Assembly (NCBI GenBank): GCA_943736015.1
Contig: OX031070.1
Span: 20,977,673 to 21,041,672 of the forward strand
DNA: 64,000 nt
Source of the DNA: Tridacna crocea
Lineage: Eukaryota > Mollusca > Bivalvia > Cardiida > Cardiidae
Reading direction: 5' to 3'
A program made the position numbers and the translations under genes. Under the pieces are notes generated by a model that was given only the letters and a program-made list of their open reading frames with translations, was not told the origin of the DNA and ran no database searches. Position 1 is the first letter of the stretch, and each line of letters opens with the position of its first letter. Positions 1 to 10,453 of the stretch are shown here, one piece after another.

Positions 1-80
1 ATTGATTCACATTTATTTTGTCATCTGCAAATGGTTTTAATTGGACTAGTTCTATATTTAGTTGTTTGGTAAAGAGTTAA
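1..80 (+). repeat. Palindromic TTAA MITE, long-arm fragment
   Basis: Only the long arm of a copy cut by the window edge is present: CATCTGCAAATGGTTTTAATTGG, then a GTTTGGTAAAGAGTTAA terminus. Confidence 0.8.
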
Positions 81-364
81 ACATAAGGAATGACTTTGAT
101 ATCTTAATTTCAAGGCATCTAAGAAATACAGAGTAAAATCCATTGAAAGATGCAACATATTTGAGCCATCAAAAACATAGGTCTTTTTGTAAATGGCAAT
201 GGTGAGGCAATAGCTAATGTAAAGTACAGATAGGTAACAAACAACAAGGACATGAGCCATGCTCTGGTAAAGAGGGGCTTCAGTGTATCTCTGAAATAAA
301 TTGTAACAAACAAGATATCACATAATTATGGATCTATAAAATCCATTTTGTCAAACAAGCAACT

Positions 365-520
365 GAATCTCAAAGTAAGCTGGTCCTTTGCCATGCAGAA
401 AAATGACAAATAGCAGTTTTAACTCAGGTCAGCCTGCATTTGTAACACAGGCTAACCTGGGTCAATACTGTTGGAGTATTAATTAAACTCCACTTTTCAT
501 TGAGCATGGTTCGAATGAAA
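365..520. repeat. Interspersed repeat with CCATGCAGAAAAATGAC core
   Basis: The block holds TTTGCCATGCAGAAAAATGAC, a small inverted repeat (CAGGTCAGCCTG / CAGGCTAACCTG) and TTTTCATTGAGCATGG. Similar blocks occur at 19826-19975 and 39570-39720, so it is a dispersed repeat of unknown class. Confidence 0.45.
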
Positions 521-635
521 TGTTTGTATTTCAAGCAAAGTATAAAGGGAGTGATATGAAATGTTCGAGGCAAGATTTTGACATTTATTCAAACCCTTGA
601 TGAGAGATCCATAAACTGAGTTTCAAGACAAGCAA

Positions 636-2302
636 TTTCGTTGAAATGATATCCCCCGCCGAAAGACCTTTTTTGATACAAACATATAAGAGGTATTGTG
701 TTTTGCATGTACATGTGGCCTTTTTGTTATTGGTCCATGATGAAATTATACATTAAGCTCCCTTGTTCCATAGCACAGAATTTCATTACATAAAAAAAAT
801 ATAAAAGAGGTCCATAACAGGATTATGCATTAAGTACCCATGTCAGGATTTCATATATGTGGGGAAAAAAAATGTATCAACGGACTATCCAATGGAAAAC
901 ATGCATGAAGTTTCATCAATTTTTGTCAAGGACTTTAGAAGATATCCCTCTCACAATATAAGCCGCCACACTGCTGCCATTTCAAGTAGGTAGCTAGAAA
1001 CTAAAGTGTTGAAATTTGCAGGACCTGCCTGGGTAGCTGAATGGATACATGGTATTACTTGTGATCTAAAAGGTTTACGAACAGACTGATGCATAGAGAG
1101 ACGATTGCACAATTGACTCATTGGCCATTGGCTTTGATCAAGCAGTAAAAATTTGAAGTTCCATAAAAATATGTGCAAAAGTTGGAGATAAACTGAGAAA
1201 AAATTAAATTTGACATGGAGTCCCCTTTTTCCATGAGACAGTGATAAATTGCAAAACCCTGACATCATGTGCTAGGTCGCATGATCTGTGAAAATCTCAT
1301 CCAAATCTATTGAGATATATTCAGTAATTGAAGAGATTCTGCTGAAAAATGAAATTATAACATGAAGCCCCCTTATTCCATGATGCAGCTACAAATCCCA
1401 AAACCTTGACAATATGCCTTAGGTCACATGATCATGTGAAAATTCCTTTCAAATCTGCCAAGAAATGTGGGAGGCGTTGTGTTAGGTCACATGATAATGT
1501 GAAAATTCCATTCAAATCTGCCAAGAAATGTGGGAGGAGTTGCCTTCACAAGAAATAGAATGAAATAAAACATGAAGCCTCCTTTTTTCATGACGCAGCT
1601 ACAAATCGCAAAACCTTGAGAATATGCGATAGGTCAGATGATGAGAAACATTCTGTGAATTTTTTATTCAATTCTGTCAAGAAATATGGGATGAGTTGCA
1701 TTCACAAGAAATAAAATGAAATAAGACATGAAGCCCCCTTTTTTCATGACGCAGCTACAAATTGTAAAATGTTGACAATATGCAATAGGTCACATGACAG
1801 GAAATATTCTGTCAAAATTCTATTCAATTCTGTCAAGAAATGTGGAAGGAGTTGCCTTCAAAAGAAATGGAATGAAATATAACATGAAACCCCCTTTTTC
1901 CATGACACCTTATTACAAAAACAAGGTCAAATAACTGTGGTGTTGCACGGTCAATGTAGGTGGAACTTTATTTCCTGCATTTCCTAATGGAGGTTGACAG
2001 ATGTGACAAGTTCAATGTAAAAACTTTGTATAGTTTTGAAGACAAGGCTCCAAACATCAAAAGTGTAACTTAAGTGAAACTTAAAATCGCTCTCAGTCAG
2101 CCATTTTGCATCGAATCAAAAAAAAAAAAAAAAAAGGTGTCGGGAAAATGGGTCATTGTACATGTGTATAAAGGTTCACGAAATTCCGTGCAATGGTATT
2201 GGAGATATTTGCCAGGATGGACGGACAGACGGACGGACGGACGGAAGAATGGACAGACAACGCTAAAACTATATCCCTCTGCCTACGGCGGGGGATAAAA
2301 AA
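636..2302 (+). mobile_element. HINE/pearl-like element with internal tandem units
   Basis: The left end carries ATGATATCCCCCGCCG and the right end TGCCTACGGCGGGGGATAAA, which are partly inverted. Between them are tandem units of about 145-215 bp, each with CATGAAGCCCCCTT and CATGACGCAGCTACAAAT, starting near 1205, 1349, 1563, 1719 and 1874. An ACGG-type microsatellite lies at 2215-2260. This layout (left flank, core repeats, ACGG tail) is that of bivalve pearl elements, often viewed as Helitron derivatives. A short relative with the same ends lies at 52779-53010. No coding capacity is seen. Confidence 0.6.
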
Positions 2303-2424
2303 AAACCCCACTGATTTCTCCATATAATATCTGTAATTGCCTAAAACATAATCAAAAGCATACTGTTGTTGACTGACTATCATAAGGGGGTGGGGAGGGC
2401 TTTACGAAAATCTATCAATCAAAC

Positions 2425-2537
2425 CTTTTGATAGTGGGGCTCCATAATGGGAACACTTGGGTCCAATAGCATAGAAGTCGGATCCCTCTTTAATCAACAA
2501 GGCTGTCCCAGATCCACCCACATCTACTTCCTTCATC
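2425..2537 (-). CDS. AIFM3: AIFM3-like exon 3: first half of Rieske domain
   Basis: Read on the minus strand, this 113-bp exon follows a TTACATTTAG acceptor and ends at AAAAG before a GTTTGA donor. It encodes MKEVDVGGSGTALLIKEG, then FYAIGPKCSHYGAPLSKG. KCSHYGAPL is the first Rieske cluster motif (C-x-H) as found in AIFM3, an apoptosis-inducing-factor relative with an N-terminal Rieske [2Fe-2S] domain and a C-terminal FAD/NAD oxidoreductase. The exon takes two bases of a codon from the previous exon and leaves one for the next, so the join GA|G ATG is in frame. The second Rieske motif (C-x-x-H) and the oxidoreductase domain are not in the window and should lie to the left. Other Rieske oxygenase-type proteins are possible but fit less well. 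Confidence 0.82.
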
Positions 2538-2679
2538 CTAAATGTAATGTAACAAACTAAATGAAGATGTTGTTTAACAAAGTGGTTGTTTTTGTAAATG
2601 CGCATTCTGCAAAGTCAGAACTTGACCTGCAACTCCTGGATATGGCAGCTAGTGAGAGAAATCAGAACTACTTGTAGCT

Positions 2680-2910
2680 TTATTACTTTTTACCACACAA
2701 TCCCAACTTTTAACAACCCTGAGAAAGAGAGCCTTTGAAAATATTATGGGAAAAGGAGAAAATGCTGGTAACCAGCATTTCCTCCTTTTCCCACACTGTT
2801 TTCTACCCTTTCTAAATCAAATTTCAATTTATGACTCACATTTTATTTGTTGTCTGCAAATGCTTTCAATTTGGACCTGTCCAAAATTTTGTCATTTGGT
2901 AAAGAGTTAA
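2680..2910 (+). repeat. Palindromic TTAA MITE, subfamily I, full length
   Basis: Short arm, central palindrome (centre near 2770) and long arm are complete. The left TTAA has decayed to TTAT; the right end is AAAGAGTTAA. Confidence 0.88.
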
Positions 2911-2996
2911 TGCATTCTCAACAATGTTCTGCCAATAATTATTCACAGAGGGGAAATATGTCCGATAAGTTTGAAGAAGCTACGGAAATTAGCAAC

Positions 2997-3228
2997 TTAA
3001 CTCGTTACCTAACGACAATATTTTAGGGTTGTCCAAATCGAAAGCATTTGCAGAAGACAAAATAAAAGTGACTGAAAATTTGAAATTTGTTTAGTGAAGG
3101 GTAGAAAGCATTGTGGGAAAAAGGAGAAAATGCTGGTTACCAGCATTTTCTCCTTTTTCCACAATGTTTTCTAAAGGCTTCTTTCTCAGGGTAGTCAAAA
3201 GTAGGGATTGTGTGGTAATGGGTTAAAT
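2997..3228 (-). repeat. Palindromic TTAA MITE, subfamily I, full length
   Basis: TTAA flanks both ends (2997-3000 and 3225-3228). The long arm comes first. The palindrome is complete around GCTGGTTACCAGC. Confidence 0.9.
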
Positions 3229-3301
3229 GAGACATATAGGATCTGACATGAGATTGTGTATGAGATAGAATTTCGTTTCTACTAGTTTAGGGAAAATGTC
3301 C

Positions 3302-3528
3302 TTAACCCTTTCCCAAACGACAAATTTTTCGACTAGACCAAATTCAAAGCATTTGCAGACGACATATTAAAGGTGGCTGAAAAATTGGAATTTTCTCTGG
3401 GAAGGGTAGAAAACACTGTGGGAAAAGGAGAAAATGCTGGTTACAAGCACTTTCTCCTTTTCCTACAATGTTTGCAAAAGGCTTCTTTCTCAGGGGCGTC
3501 AAAAGTAGGGATTGAGTGGTAATGGGTT
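3302..3528 (-). repeat. Palindromic TTAA MITE, subfamily I
   Basis: The left TTAA is intact and the right end is GGTAATGGGTTC. The palindrome has a few mismatches (TTACAAGCAC). Confidence 0.87.
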
Positions 3529-3795
3529 CTTTGGTGAGCTTAAAATTTTTTTTCTAGACGAAATAAGTAAGATTTTTTTTATCACATAACCTCCCTGGTT
3601 TTCAGTGTGCCGGTAATATACCCATTACAAAGTTTCTTATGTAGGTTTGATATCACTATTTGTGATGTCATTTTTGATATCGTTTTGTATGTATTTCATA
3701 CAAGCAACTGAGTTTTATGTAAGATATATTAATGCAGTGCATCTATACATGGTTTTACATCCTCTGATCTATTGTTTGTGAATATTGTTATGTGA

Positions 3796-4022
3796 TTAAC
3801 CCATTACCACACAATCCCTACTTTGATGTCCCTGAGAAAGAGCCTTTTGAAAACACCGTAGGAAAAGGAGAAAATGCTGGTAACCAGCATTTTCCCCCTT
3901 TTCCCACAGTGTTTTCTACCCTTCCCAGAACAAATTTCCTTTTTTCAGTGACCTTTATTTTGTTGTCTGCGAATGCTTTCAAATGAACCAGTCTAAAATT
4001 TTGTTGTGTGGTAAAGAGTTAA
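3796..4022 (+). repeat. Palindromic TTAA MITE, subfamily I, full length
   Basis: TTAA at both ends (3796-3799, 4019-4022). The arms read ACACCGTAGG and CCCACAGTGT. Confidence 0.9.
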
Positions 4023-4047
4023 AAGAATCTGCCAAAGCCTTGTGTAA

Positions 4048-4283
4048 TTAACTCTTTACCAAACTACCAAACAAAAAAATTTGGACTTGTCAAAACTGAA
4101 AGCATTTGTAGACAACAAAATAAACGTGAATCAAAAATGGAAATTTGAACTGGTAAAGGTAGAAAACATCGTGGGAAAAGGAGAAAATGCTGGTTACCAG
4201 CATCTTCTCCTTTTCCCACAATGTTTTCAAAGGCTTTCTTTCTCAGGGTCATTAAAAGTCCAGATTGTGTGGTAAAGACTTAA
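4048..4283 (-). repeat. Palindromic TTAA MITE, subfamily I, full length
   Basis: TTAA at both ends, long arm first. It starts only 25 bp after the copy at 3796-4022 and points the opposite way. Confidence 0.9.
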
Positions 4284-4359
4284 TAACATTTTCCTAGACT
4301 GGTTTAATAAAATTTTATCTCAAGCACCAACTCATGTCAGATCCTACATCCAACAATAT

Positions 4360-4415
4360 AAGCTGTATTTATCTGTCATCTGCAAATGCTTTCGGTTGGA
4401 ACCAGTCTACAATTC
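4360..4415 (+). repeat. Palindromic TTAA MITE, long-arm scrap
   Basis: Only CATCTGCAAATGCTTTCGG and AACCAGTCTACAATT survive. Confidence 0.6.
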
Positions 4416-4756
4416 TGTTTGAAAGACAGTCCAATTTCATCAAACAGTTTGAGATGCTATATAATTGGATCTTTCTAATTAGAATAATGGAAATTTCAGT
4501 GAATACTACTTTGATGTGTATGTATATATATGACAACAATACATGTAATTACATCTATATGAAATCTGTACCTTCTTTTTCCTCTCGCTGTTGTCTTCAT
4601 GTAAAAAAAAAAACATGTCAAAAGAAGAAATTGCTAATGACAATCAGAGTTTCCTTTTGCTATGATGTTTTAACATTCATCCATGTATAAAACCCTATCG
4701 TATAGTATATATATTTTTTTCTCCAATTGTACATTGATGATTTCATAAAATGCAAA

Positions 4757-4971
4757 TTGGTTTTACTATATAATCCCTAGTTCAACGGACCTCCAAGAGA
4801 AAGGCTTTTCAAAACCTTGTGAGAAAAGAAGAAAATGATGGTCACCAGCATTTTCCCCTTTTCCAAAAATGTTTTCTACCCTTTCAAAGACAAATACATG
4901 TACCATCAATTGAGCGTTATTCAAGTTGTTGTCTACAAACATTGTCTGTCATTTAATAAAATGTTGATTAA
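4757..4971 (+). repeat. Palindromic TTAA MITE, decayed
   Basis: Both arms are recognisable (TCACCAGCATTTTCCCC; TTGTTGTCTACAAAC) with many substitutions. It abuts the next copy at the shared TTAA at 4968. Confidence 0.7.
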
Positions 4972-5196
4972 CCCTTAACTCCATAGATACTCATTTCTAC
5001 GCAATGCTTGTAGGAGTCTTTGGAAAACATTGTTGCAAAAGGTGAAATTGCTCATGACGAGCGATTTCACCCATTGCCACAGTGTTTTCTATGTTATCAA
5101 ACGGTGTCACATACACGTAAGAAATGGCTTCATCCTTGTTGTTATTTAGGGTCAATTAGACATACCATAGAAATGTCTTGTGGGGTAAAGGGTTAA
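4968..5196 (+). repeat. Palindromic TTAA MITE, subfamily III
   Basis: TTAA at both ends. The arms read TGCAAAAGGTGAAATTGCTC and GAGCGATTTCACCCATTGCC. Outside the palindrome the flanks (CATAGATACTCATTTCTACG; AAATGGCTTCATCCTTG) differ from subfamily I. Confidence 0.85.
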
Positions 5197-5228
5197 CATT
5201 ATAACAATATCAATAGCATTTTACTCAC

Positions 5229-5370
5229 TCTCCAGATTTCATCTCATCAACACCACACACTACTGCCTCAACCTGATCTGCTGCTGCCATATTTGTTGTT
5301 GTTGTTGAAAGTTTCCTTTTTATACCTGTGTCTTCTTCTTTCAGCTGTTTGACAGTGTACTTATTACTGC
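5229..5370 (-). CDS. AIFM3: AIFM3-like exon 2: linker before Rieske domain
   Basis: This 142-bp minus-strand exon lies between a CTTATTTCCAG acceptor and a GTGAGT donor. It encodes SNKYTVKQLKEEDTGIKRK, a Thr run (STTTTNMAAADQ), then VEAVVCGVDEMKSG, which is the start of the Rieske-domain fold as in human AIFM3 (AVCHVKDLENGQ). Phases match on both sides: it takes two bases from a codon opened by exon 1 (G|GC) and passes GA to exon 3. The intron to exon 1 is about 18.8 kb and consists almost entirely of repeats. I cannot exclude a small in-phase exon inside it. Confidence 0.8.
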
Positions 5371-5674
5371 CTGGAAATAAGAATAAATACATGTGACCTA
5401 TGCTCTATTAAAAGTATCTACATAACAGTCTATACAGGCCAACCATGCAGAAACTTTTCGCTATTGGTTAATTTTCTTTATATTCCAAGGACCAATTTAC
5501 CTCATAATTCAGTTCCTTGTTAGACTGTGTACAGTTTATAGATACATGAACATATTATGACAAGCTTCATTACATGCATCACAGATGCATTAAGCCCCTT
5601 TCACCAGAGCATATCTCATGCATCTGTTACTGCAATTACCGCTCAATCCTAACTTTGTTACTTTGTTGTTCAAG

Positions 5675-5830
5675 GCTCCTGAATGGCTAACTGATAAAGT
5701 GTATGACTGAAAACCTACAGGCCTAAAGGTTCAATCCTTGCTGCAATTGACCCTTCTGCCAATTTTGATTGACAGGTCTTCCCATGTCTTATCGGCCAAT
5801 GAAAAAGCAGCATTAGGCATCATGTAAACA
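5675..5830 (+). mobile_element. tRNA-derived SINE head
   Basis: An A box (TGGCTAACTGATAAAG, from 5684) and a B box (GGTTCAATCC, 5728-5737) are spaced as in a tRNA gene. No clover-leaf acceptor stem is evident, so this is a SINE-type Pol III promoter and not a tRNA gene. The 3' border is approximate. Confidence 0.6.
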
Positions 5831-6039
5831 AGAATGTCTGACACAGTCTGATATAGACATGCGATAATTTGATCGTGTCTATTTAATTATCAAAACAGCC
5901 AACACTATTCGAATCGATAAGAAATTTCATGAAAAAAAATGCTGTAATTAACCTAGAGTGACATACCAGAATAAAACTGAAATAAATGGTCTTTCTCTTT
6001 GTATTCGACGCCATTTTCTGGTTAGCCTGTAAGACTTGA

Positions 6040-6111
6040 TAAGTCACTTTTATCTAGTCGTCTGTAAATGCTTTAGACAAGCCAAAATTTTGTTGTTTGG
6101 TAACAAGTTAA
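6040..6111 (+). repeat. Palindromic TTAA MITE, long-arm fragment
   Basis: GTCGTCTGTAAATGCTTT and TTTTGTTGTTTGGTAAC lead to a TTAA at 6108-6111. Confidence 0.65.
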
Positions 6112-6288
6112 ATGCATTTTAACACCCATGTTGTTTACCAGGTTGCTAACTATCTTTACATCATTGTCTCACGAGTCCTTACTATGTCCTAGAGTTTTTT
6201 TTTTCCTATTCATGAAATTTCAAGATTGTGCCATAAAGATTTACCAAGTTAGAGTCTACTTCCAATGAAAAATGTGCATTTCCATCAT

Positions 6289-6592
6289 GGGTGGATCCAG
6301 AGGGGGGGGACCGGGGGTCTGGACCCCCCCCTGGAATTTTGGCAAAAATGTGGTTATCGGATTCGTGAAATGGTACTGGTTTGATATTGCACAGCATTTA
6401 TGTAAAATACATTCATAAATTTAAAAAAAAAGGTTCTAAATGTGAAGACCTCCTCATAGTTAGAACTGGAAACGTTGACTTTTCTTGTTAACAGCTTACA
6501 TCCACTGAAATCCGGAAACCAAAGTATCATATAACAAGATAAGTGCGCTTTCGGTGGGACCCCCCCTGAGAAAGATATCTGGATCCGCGCAT
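6289..6592. mobile_element. Small element with GGATCC-containing inverted ends and C/G runs
   Basis: The left end (CATGGGTGGATCCAGA, followed by G7-8 and CCCCCCC) mirrors the right end (CCCCCCTGAGAAAG, then TCTGGATCCGCGCATG). About 300 bp with no coding sequence; a MITE-like foldback of unassigned superfamily. Confidence 0.6.
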
Positions 6593-6725
6593 GTCCATTC
6601 ACTCATTCACATCAGAAATAGTCATTCGTCAAACAACAAACCTTCTTTTCACAAAAAAGAAAGACCTTAGATGAAAACCAAGTTTGATAAAATGTTATTT
6701 CTACAATAACACAATTCTAGACATC

Positions 6726-6950
6726 TTAACTCTTTCCAAAACAATCCCTTGTTTTACGGGTCTAGAATAGTAGCCTTTTGAAAACATTGTGGGAAAAGGA
6801 GAAAATGCTGGTAACCAGCATTTTCTCCTTTTCCCACAATGTTTTCTACCCTATCATAGACAGAAATATTTTCAGCAAGAGTTTAGTTTTCGTCTGCAAA
6901 TGCTGTCAATTTGGTCCAGTCCAAAAGTTTGTCATTTGGGAAAAGGTTAA
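6726..6950 (+). repeat. Palindromic TTAA MITE, subfamily I, full length
   Basis: TTAA at both ends; the palindrome is perfect around GCTGGTAACCAGC. The ends are of the CTCTTTCC / GGGAAAAGG variant. Confidence 0.92.
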
Positions 6951-7121
6951 AGCACTTGCTGAGAACAAAATACAGGTTTATAACAATCAAATAATGAGAT
7001 TGGTTTTTCAAAGGTTAGAAAATAATGTCTGGTTACAAGCATTTTCTCCTTTTCCAACAATATTTTCAAAGGGCTTCCTACTTCAGGTTGTTTAAGAATG
7101 GAAATATTTTGTAAGGGTTAA
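6947..7121 (-). repeat. Palindromic TTAA MITE, decayed, sharing TTAA with its neighbour
   Basis: It starts in the same TTAA that ends the previous copy. The left arm of the palindrome is largely lost; GGTTACAAGCATTTTCTCC remains. Confidence 0.75.
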
Positions 7122-7290
7122 GTAAATATGATATCATGCAAAAGTGATTATCTTGCCGAAACAGTCATAAATATCTCAATATTATTTTAAGTATACAAAG
7201 CTATAAAATGTATGTATCCATTTGCATGGAAATTCAATCTGGGCCTTCTACCAAACTTAAAACTCTAGGTAAACTGAGTGCTAAAGGTGC

Positions 7291-7519
7291 TTAACCCATT
7301 ACCACACAGTCCCTACTTTTGACGCCCCTCAGAATGAAGCCTTTAGAAAACATTGTGGGAAAAGAAGAAAATGCTGGTAACCAGCATTTTCTCCTTTTCC
7401 TACAATGTTTTCTACCCTTCACAAAACAAATTTCAAATTTTCAGTCATTTTTATTTTGTCATCTGCAAATGCTTTCAACTCTGACCAGTCTAAAATTTTG
7501 TCGTTTGGTAATGGGTTAA
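7291..7519 (+). repeat. Palindromic TTAA MITE, subfamily I, full length
   Basis: TTAA at both ends, with termini TTAACCCATTACCACAC and GTTTGGTAATGGGTTAA. Confidence 0.92.
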
Positions 7520-7583
7520 GCAGACAGCACTGATCAAGATCTGACTGCACAGACCAAGCTGTCTGATTGTGGATCAGCACTCT
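7518..7583. repeat. GATCAGACTGCACA foldback repeat
   Basis: A small inverted repeat (CTGATCAAGATCTGACTGCA / AGCTGTCTGATTGTGGATCAG) of a family also seen at 9108, 28540, 40797, 50835 and 53737. Confidence 0.45.
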
Positions 7584-7870
7584 TAGATACTCTGTTAGAC
7601 ATTCTAACTGATACAGCCTTAAAATATCAGGATATTGGTCATATTTGTTGGCCAAAAATATTTTTTCCCATTTATTTCTCAGTCTAAGGGACAGCACAAG
7701 TCTGTTTATGACATGGATATCTTATTTCAATAAAAAAAAACATCCTGTTACATGAAAACTTTTCCACCCACATTTCCACCCGATAACAGGATGCCGGATA
7801 TTCTTCTTACTATCAATTACTAATTTGACTGTAGAAATGTGCACCTGTCAACTATGACTACTTCTGATCC

Positions 7871-8060
7871 TTAACCACACAATCCCAAGCCTTAATGACC
7901 AGGGTGGAGTGGGGGAGGATAGGCATTTGAAAACAAGCAATTTATTCTTTTCCCTACAATGTTTTCTACACTTCTGAACCCAATTTTCAATTCTCGAGTC
8001 ACATTAATTTTAATGCTTTCAATTTGGACAAGTCAAAAATTTTGTCGATTGGTAAAGGGT
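7871..8060 (+). repeat. Palindromic TTAA MITE, decayed
   Basis: TTAACCACACAATCCCAAG at the left and TTTGTCGATTGGTAAAGGG at the right. Most of the left palindrome arm is gone. Confidence 0.75.
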
Positions 8061-8264
8061 GATAACAAGGAATCTCTATTCCCCCAAAAAAACACTTTCT
8101 ACCTTTTCCCAAAACAATTTAAATTATTTGGGCTGCATTTAACTTTCAAGGCACTTTTTCCAACTGTAGATACTTTTGCAACAAATGTAGATCAAGATCA
8201 CATCCCACAAAACATAAAGTATAATCTCTGATCTACAATGTCTGCTGTGCCTGATTCTGGACAA

Positions 8265-8440
8265 ATTCCCGGCTTTCTCATACCAGTACTAACACCACTT
8301 TCTTCCCAAAGCAACCGACTACTTTTCTCACATGCTTCAACAGAGGTGAGAGGTAAAAATACGTCAGAAAGAAAGTTCGCCTCTACCGGGTATCAAACTC
8401 ACAACCACCAGGTCATGAGTCCAATGCCAGGGCAGGCTAT
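8265..8440 (-). mobile_element. tRNA-related SINE, family X
   Basis: Minus-strand order is a tRNA-like head (CATGACCTGGTGGTTGTGAG, B-like TTTGATACC), then TTTTACCTCTCACCTCTG, then GAAAAGTAGTCGGTTGCTT. The same body is at 12571-12793 and 61235-61425. Confidence 0.6.
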
Positions 8441-8469
8441 TAACAGTCTTCTATATTTACAATGTCTAT

Positions 8470-9060
8470 TGGGTTATCTTATCTTGCTCTCTAGACTTAA
8501 CACGGGTTTATCTTGCTCTCTAAAGGTTAACACCGGTTTATCTTGCTCTCTACAGTTTAACATGGGTTTATCTTGCTCTCTAAAGTTTAACATGGGTTTA
8601 TCTTGCTCTCTAAAATTTAACATGGTTTATCTCTCTCTACAGGTTAACATGGTTTATCTTGCCCTCTACAGGTTTACACTGGTTTATCTTGCTCTCTACA
8701 GGTTCTACAGGTTAACATGGTTTATCTTGCTCTGTACAGATAAACACTGGTTTATCTTGCTCTCTACAGGCTAACATGGTTCATCTTGCTCTCTACAGGT
8801 TAACATAGTTTATCTTACTCTCTAAAAGTTATCACTGGTTTATCTTGCTCTCTGATCTTGCTCTCTAAAGATTCACACTGGTTATCTTGTTCTCTAAAGG
8901 TTAACATGGTTTATCTTACTCTAAAAGTTATCATTGGTTTATCTTGCTCTCTAAAGTTTAACATTGTTTATCTTGCTCTCAACAGATTAACATGGTTTAT
9001 CTTGCTCTGTACAGAATAACATGGTTTATCTTGCTCTCTATAGGTTAACATGGTGTTCGT
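8470..9060 (+). repeat. Minisatellite, ~27-30-bp unit, ~20 copies
   Basis: Repeats of GGTTTATCTTGCTCTCTA plus CAGGTTAACAT, with single-base variants and unit lengths of about 25-31 bp. Units abut directly, with no unique spacers. Confidence 0.9.
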
Positions 9061-9107
9061 TAATGCTTTTAACCCTTTTAGCACCTATTAATAGTTGTGT
9101 TTGCAGC

Positions 9108-9167
9108 CAATGTAGAAACAAAGATCAGGCTGCACACAACATGCAGCCTGATCTTTGGTCCACATTG
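9108..9167. repeat. GATCAGACTGCACA foldback repeat, strong hairpin
   Basis: CAAAGATCAGGCTGCA and TGCAGCCTGATCTTTG pair around a 7-base loop, with outer CAATGT / ACATTG extending the stem. Confidence 0.65.
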
Positions 9168-9380
9168 TATGCTTTGCTAAACCACTATAGACAAGAGAAA
9201 CTCTTGTCACCGGTACCAGGCTAGGCATGTGAAGTGTCTTGCCACAAGACAGTGGCAAAAATGCTATGATCAAAGTAAAGATTAGAGCCAAGGTCTCCTG
9301 ATCATAAAGCCGCATACTGGCTGAACCCCGGACAAACTTAAAAGAGTAGGCTGTCACTGTGATACTACCAAAATACTATC

Positions 9381-9545
9381 AATCTGTTACTACACAATCC
9401 CCAGTTTTAATGCTCTTGTGGAAGACACCTGTTGAAAACATTGTGGAAATGACATTTTCTCCTTTTTCCACAATATTTTCTTCCCAACCAAAGGCCAGGT
9501 TTTGTCTGCAAATGCTTTCAATTTTCTAATTTTCTGAAGTCAAGA
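9381..9545 (+). repeat. Palindromic TTAA MITE, decayed
   Basis: The short-arm end (CTGTTACTACACAATCCCC), a shrunken palindrome and CTGCAAATGCTTTCAATTTT are present. Confidence 0.7.
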
Positions 9546-9546
9546 A

Positions 9547-9779
9547 CTATACAACCCTTTCCAACACATTGAAGACTTTTAACAACCAAGAGAAAAGTGT
9601 CTTTTGAAAACATTGTGGGAAAAGGAGAAAATGCTGGTAACCAGCATTTTCTCCTTTTCCCATAAAGTTTTCTACCCAATCAAAGCAATATTGCACCATT
9701 TGAGTCACTTTGACATTGTCGTCTGCAAATGCTTTCAATTTGGATAGGTCTAATATTTTGCCATGTGGTAATGGGTTAA
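9547..9779 (+). repeat. Palindromic TTAA MITE, subfamily I
   Basis: The left TTAA is lost and the right end is AATGGGTTAA. The palindrome is complete. Confidence 0.88.
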
Positions 9780-9785
9780 AACATT

Positions 9786-9995
9786 CATCTCTTTACCAGA
9801 AGACAAGATTAGCATAATCCAGCTTGCAAGTGTTTGCAGACAACAAATTGAATATTAAAAACATAAAAAATTTGTAGTAGATCTAAACATTGTGACAAAA
9901 AGGAGAAAATGCTGGTTACAGACATCTCATTCAGACTACTTTATCATAACCCTTCTTTCTTAGACGAAATAAACCTCAGGATTGCTCGATAAAAA
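9786..9995 (-). repeat. Palindromic TTAA MITE, decayed
   Basis: Long arm (GTGTTTGCAGACAACAAA) and left palindrome arm (GGAGAAAATGCTGGTTAC) are visible; the right half is degraded. Confidence 0.6.
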
Positions 9996-10224
9996 GACAG
10001 AATTTTTAAACACTTCTTCAGTGCAAAAGAAACAGCTTACCCAAGTTTTATCTATCCGAAATGTCCCTATAACCAAACTGAGTTCACCGATATTACTTTA
10101 CACTTAACTGCGATAAAAGCAGAACAGATAAGAGTGATTATCTAAACAGCTAATGCACATATCATTACTTTTGTTGCCTTTGCACTCAATGTAGATCAAG
10201 ATCAGACTGCACTGTAGAGCTGTT

Positions 10225-10453
10225 TTAACCCATTACCACACAATCCCTACTTGTGACGCCCCTAAGAAAGAAGCCTTTTGAAAACACTGTAGGAAAAGGA
10301 GAAAATGCTGGTAACCAGCATTTTCTCCTTTTCCCACAGTGTTTTCTACCCTTTCCAGAACAAATTTCAATTTTTCAGTCACCTTTATTTTGTCGTCTGC
10401 AAATGCTCTCAATTTGGACCAGTCCTAAATTTTGTCGTTTGGTAAAGAGTTAA
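10225..10453 (+). repeat. Palindromic TTAA MITE, subfamily I, full length
   Basis: TTAA at both ends. The arm variant ACACTGTAGG pairs with CCCACAGTGT. Confidence 0.92.

Noticed and set aside
2074-2298. Frame across the ACGG microsatellite
   Set aside because: Lys- and Arg-rich translation of A-runs and the microsatellite at the end of a HINE-like element.
6778-7095. Small proteins with the recurring peptide [15 protein letters not shown]
   Set aside because: The same peptide appears on both strands wherever the MITE palindrome occurs; it is a translation of the repeat.
8470-9060. CRISPR-like regular repeats
   Set aside because: Units abut with no unique spacers, the sequence is eukaryotic, and repeats vary; it is a minisatellite.
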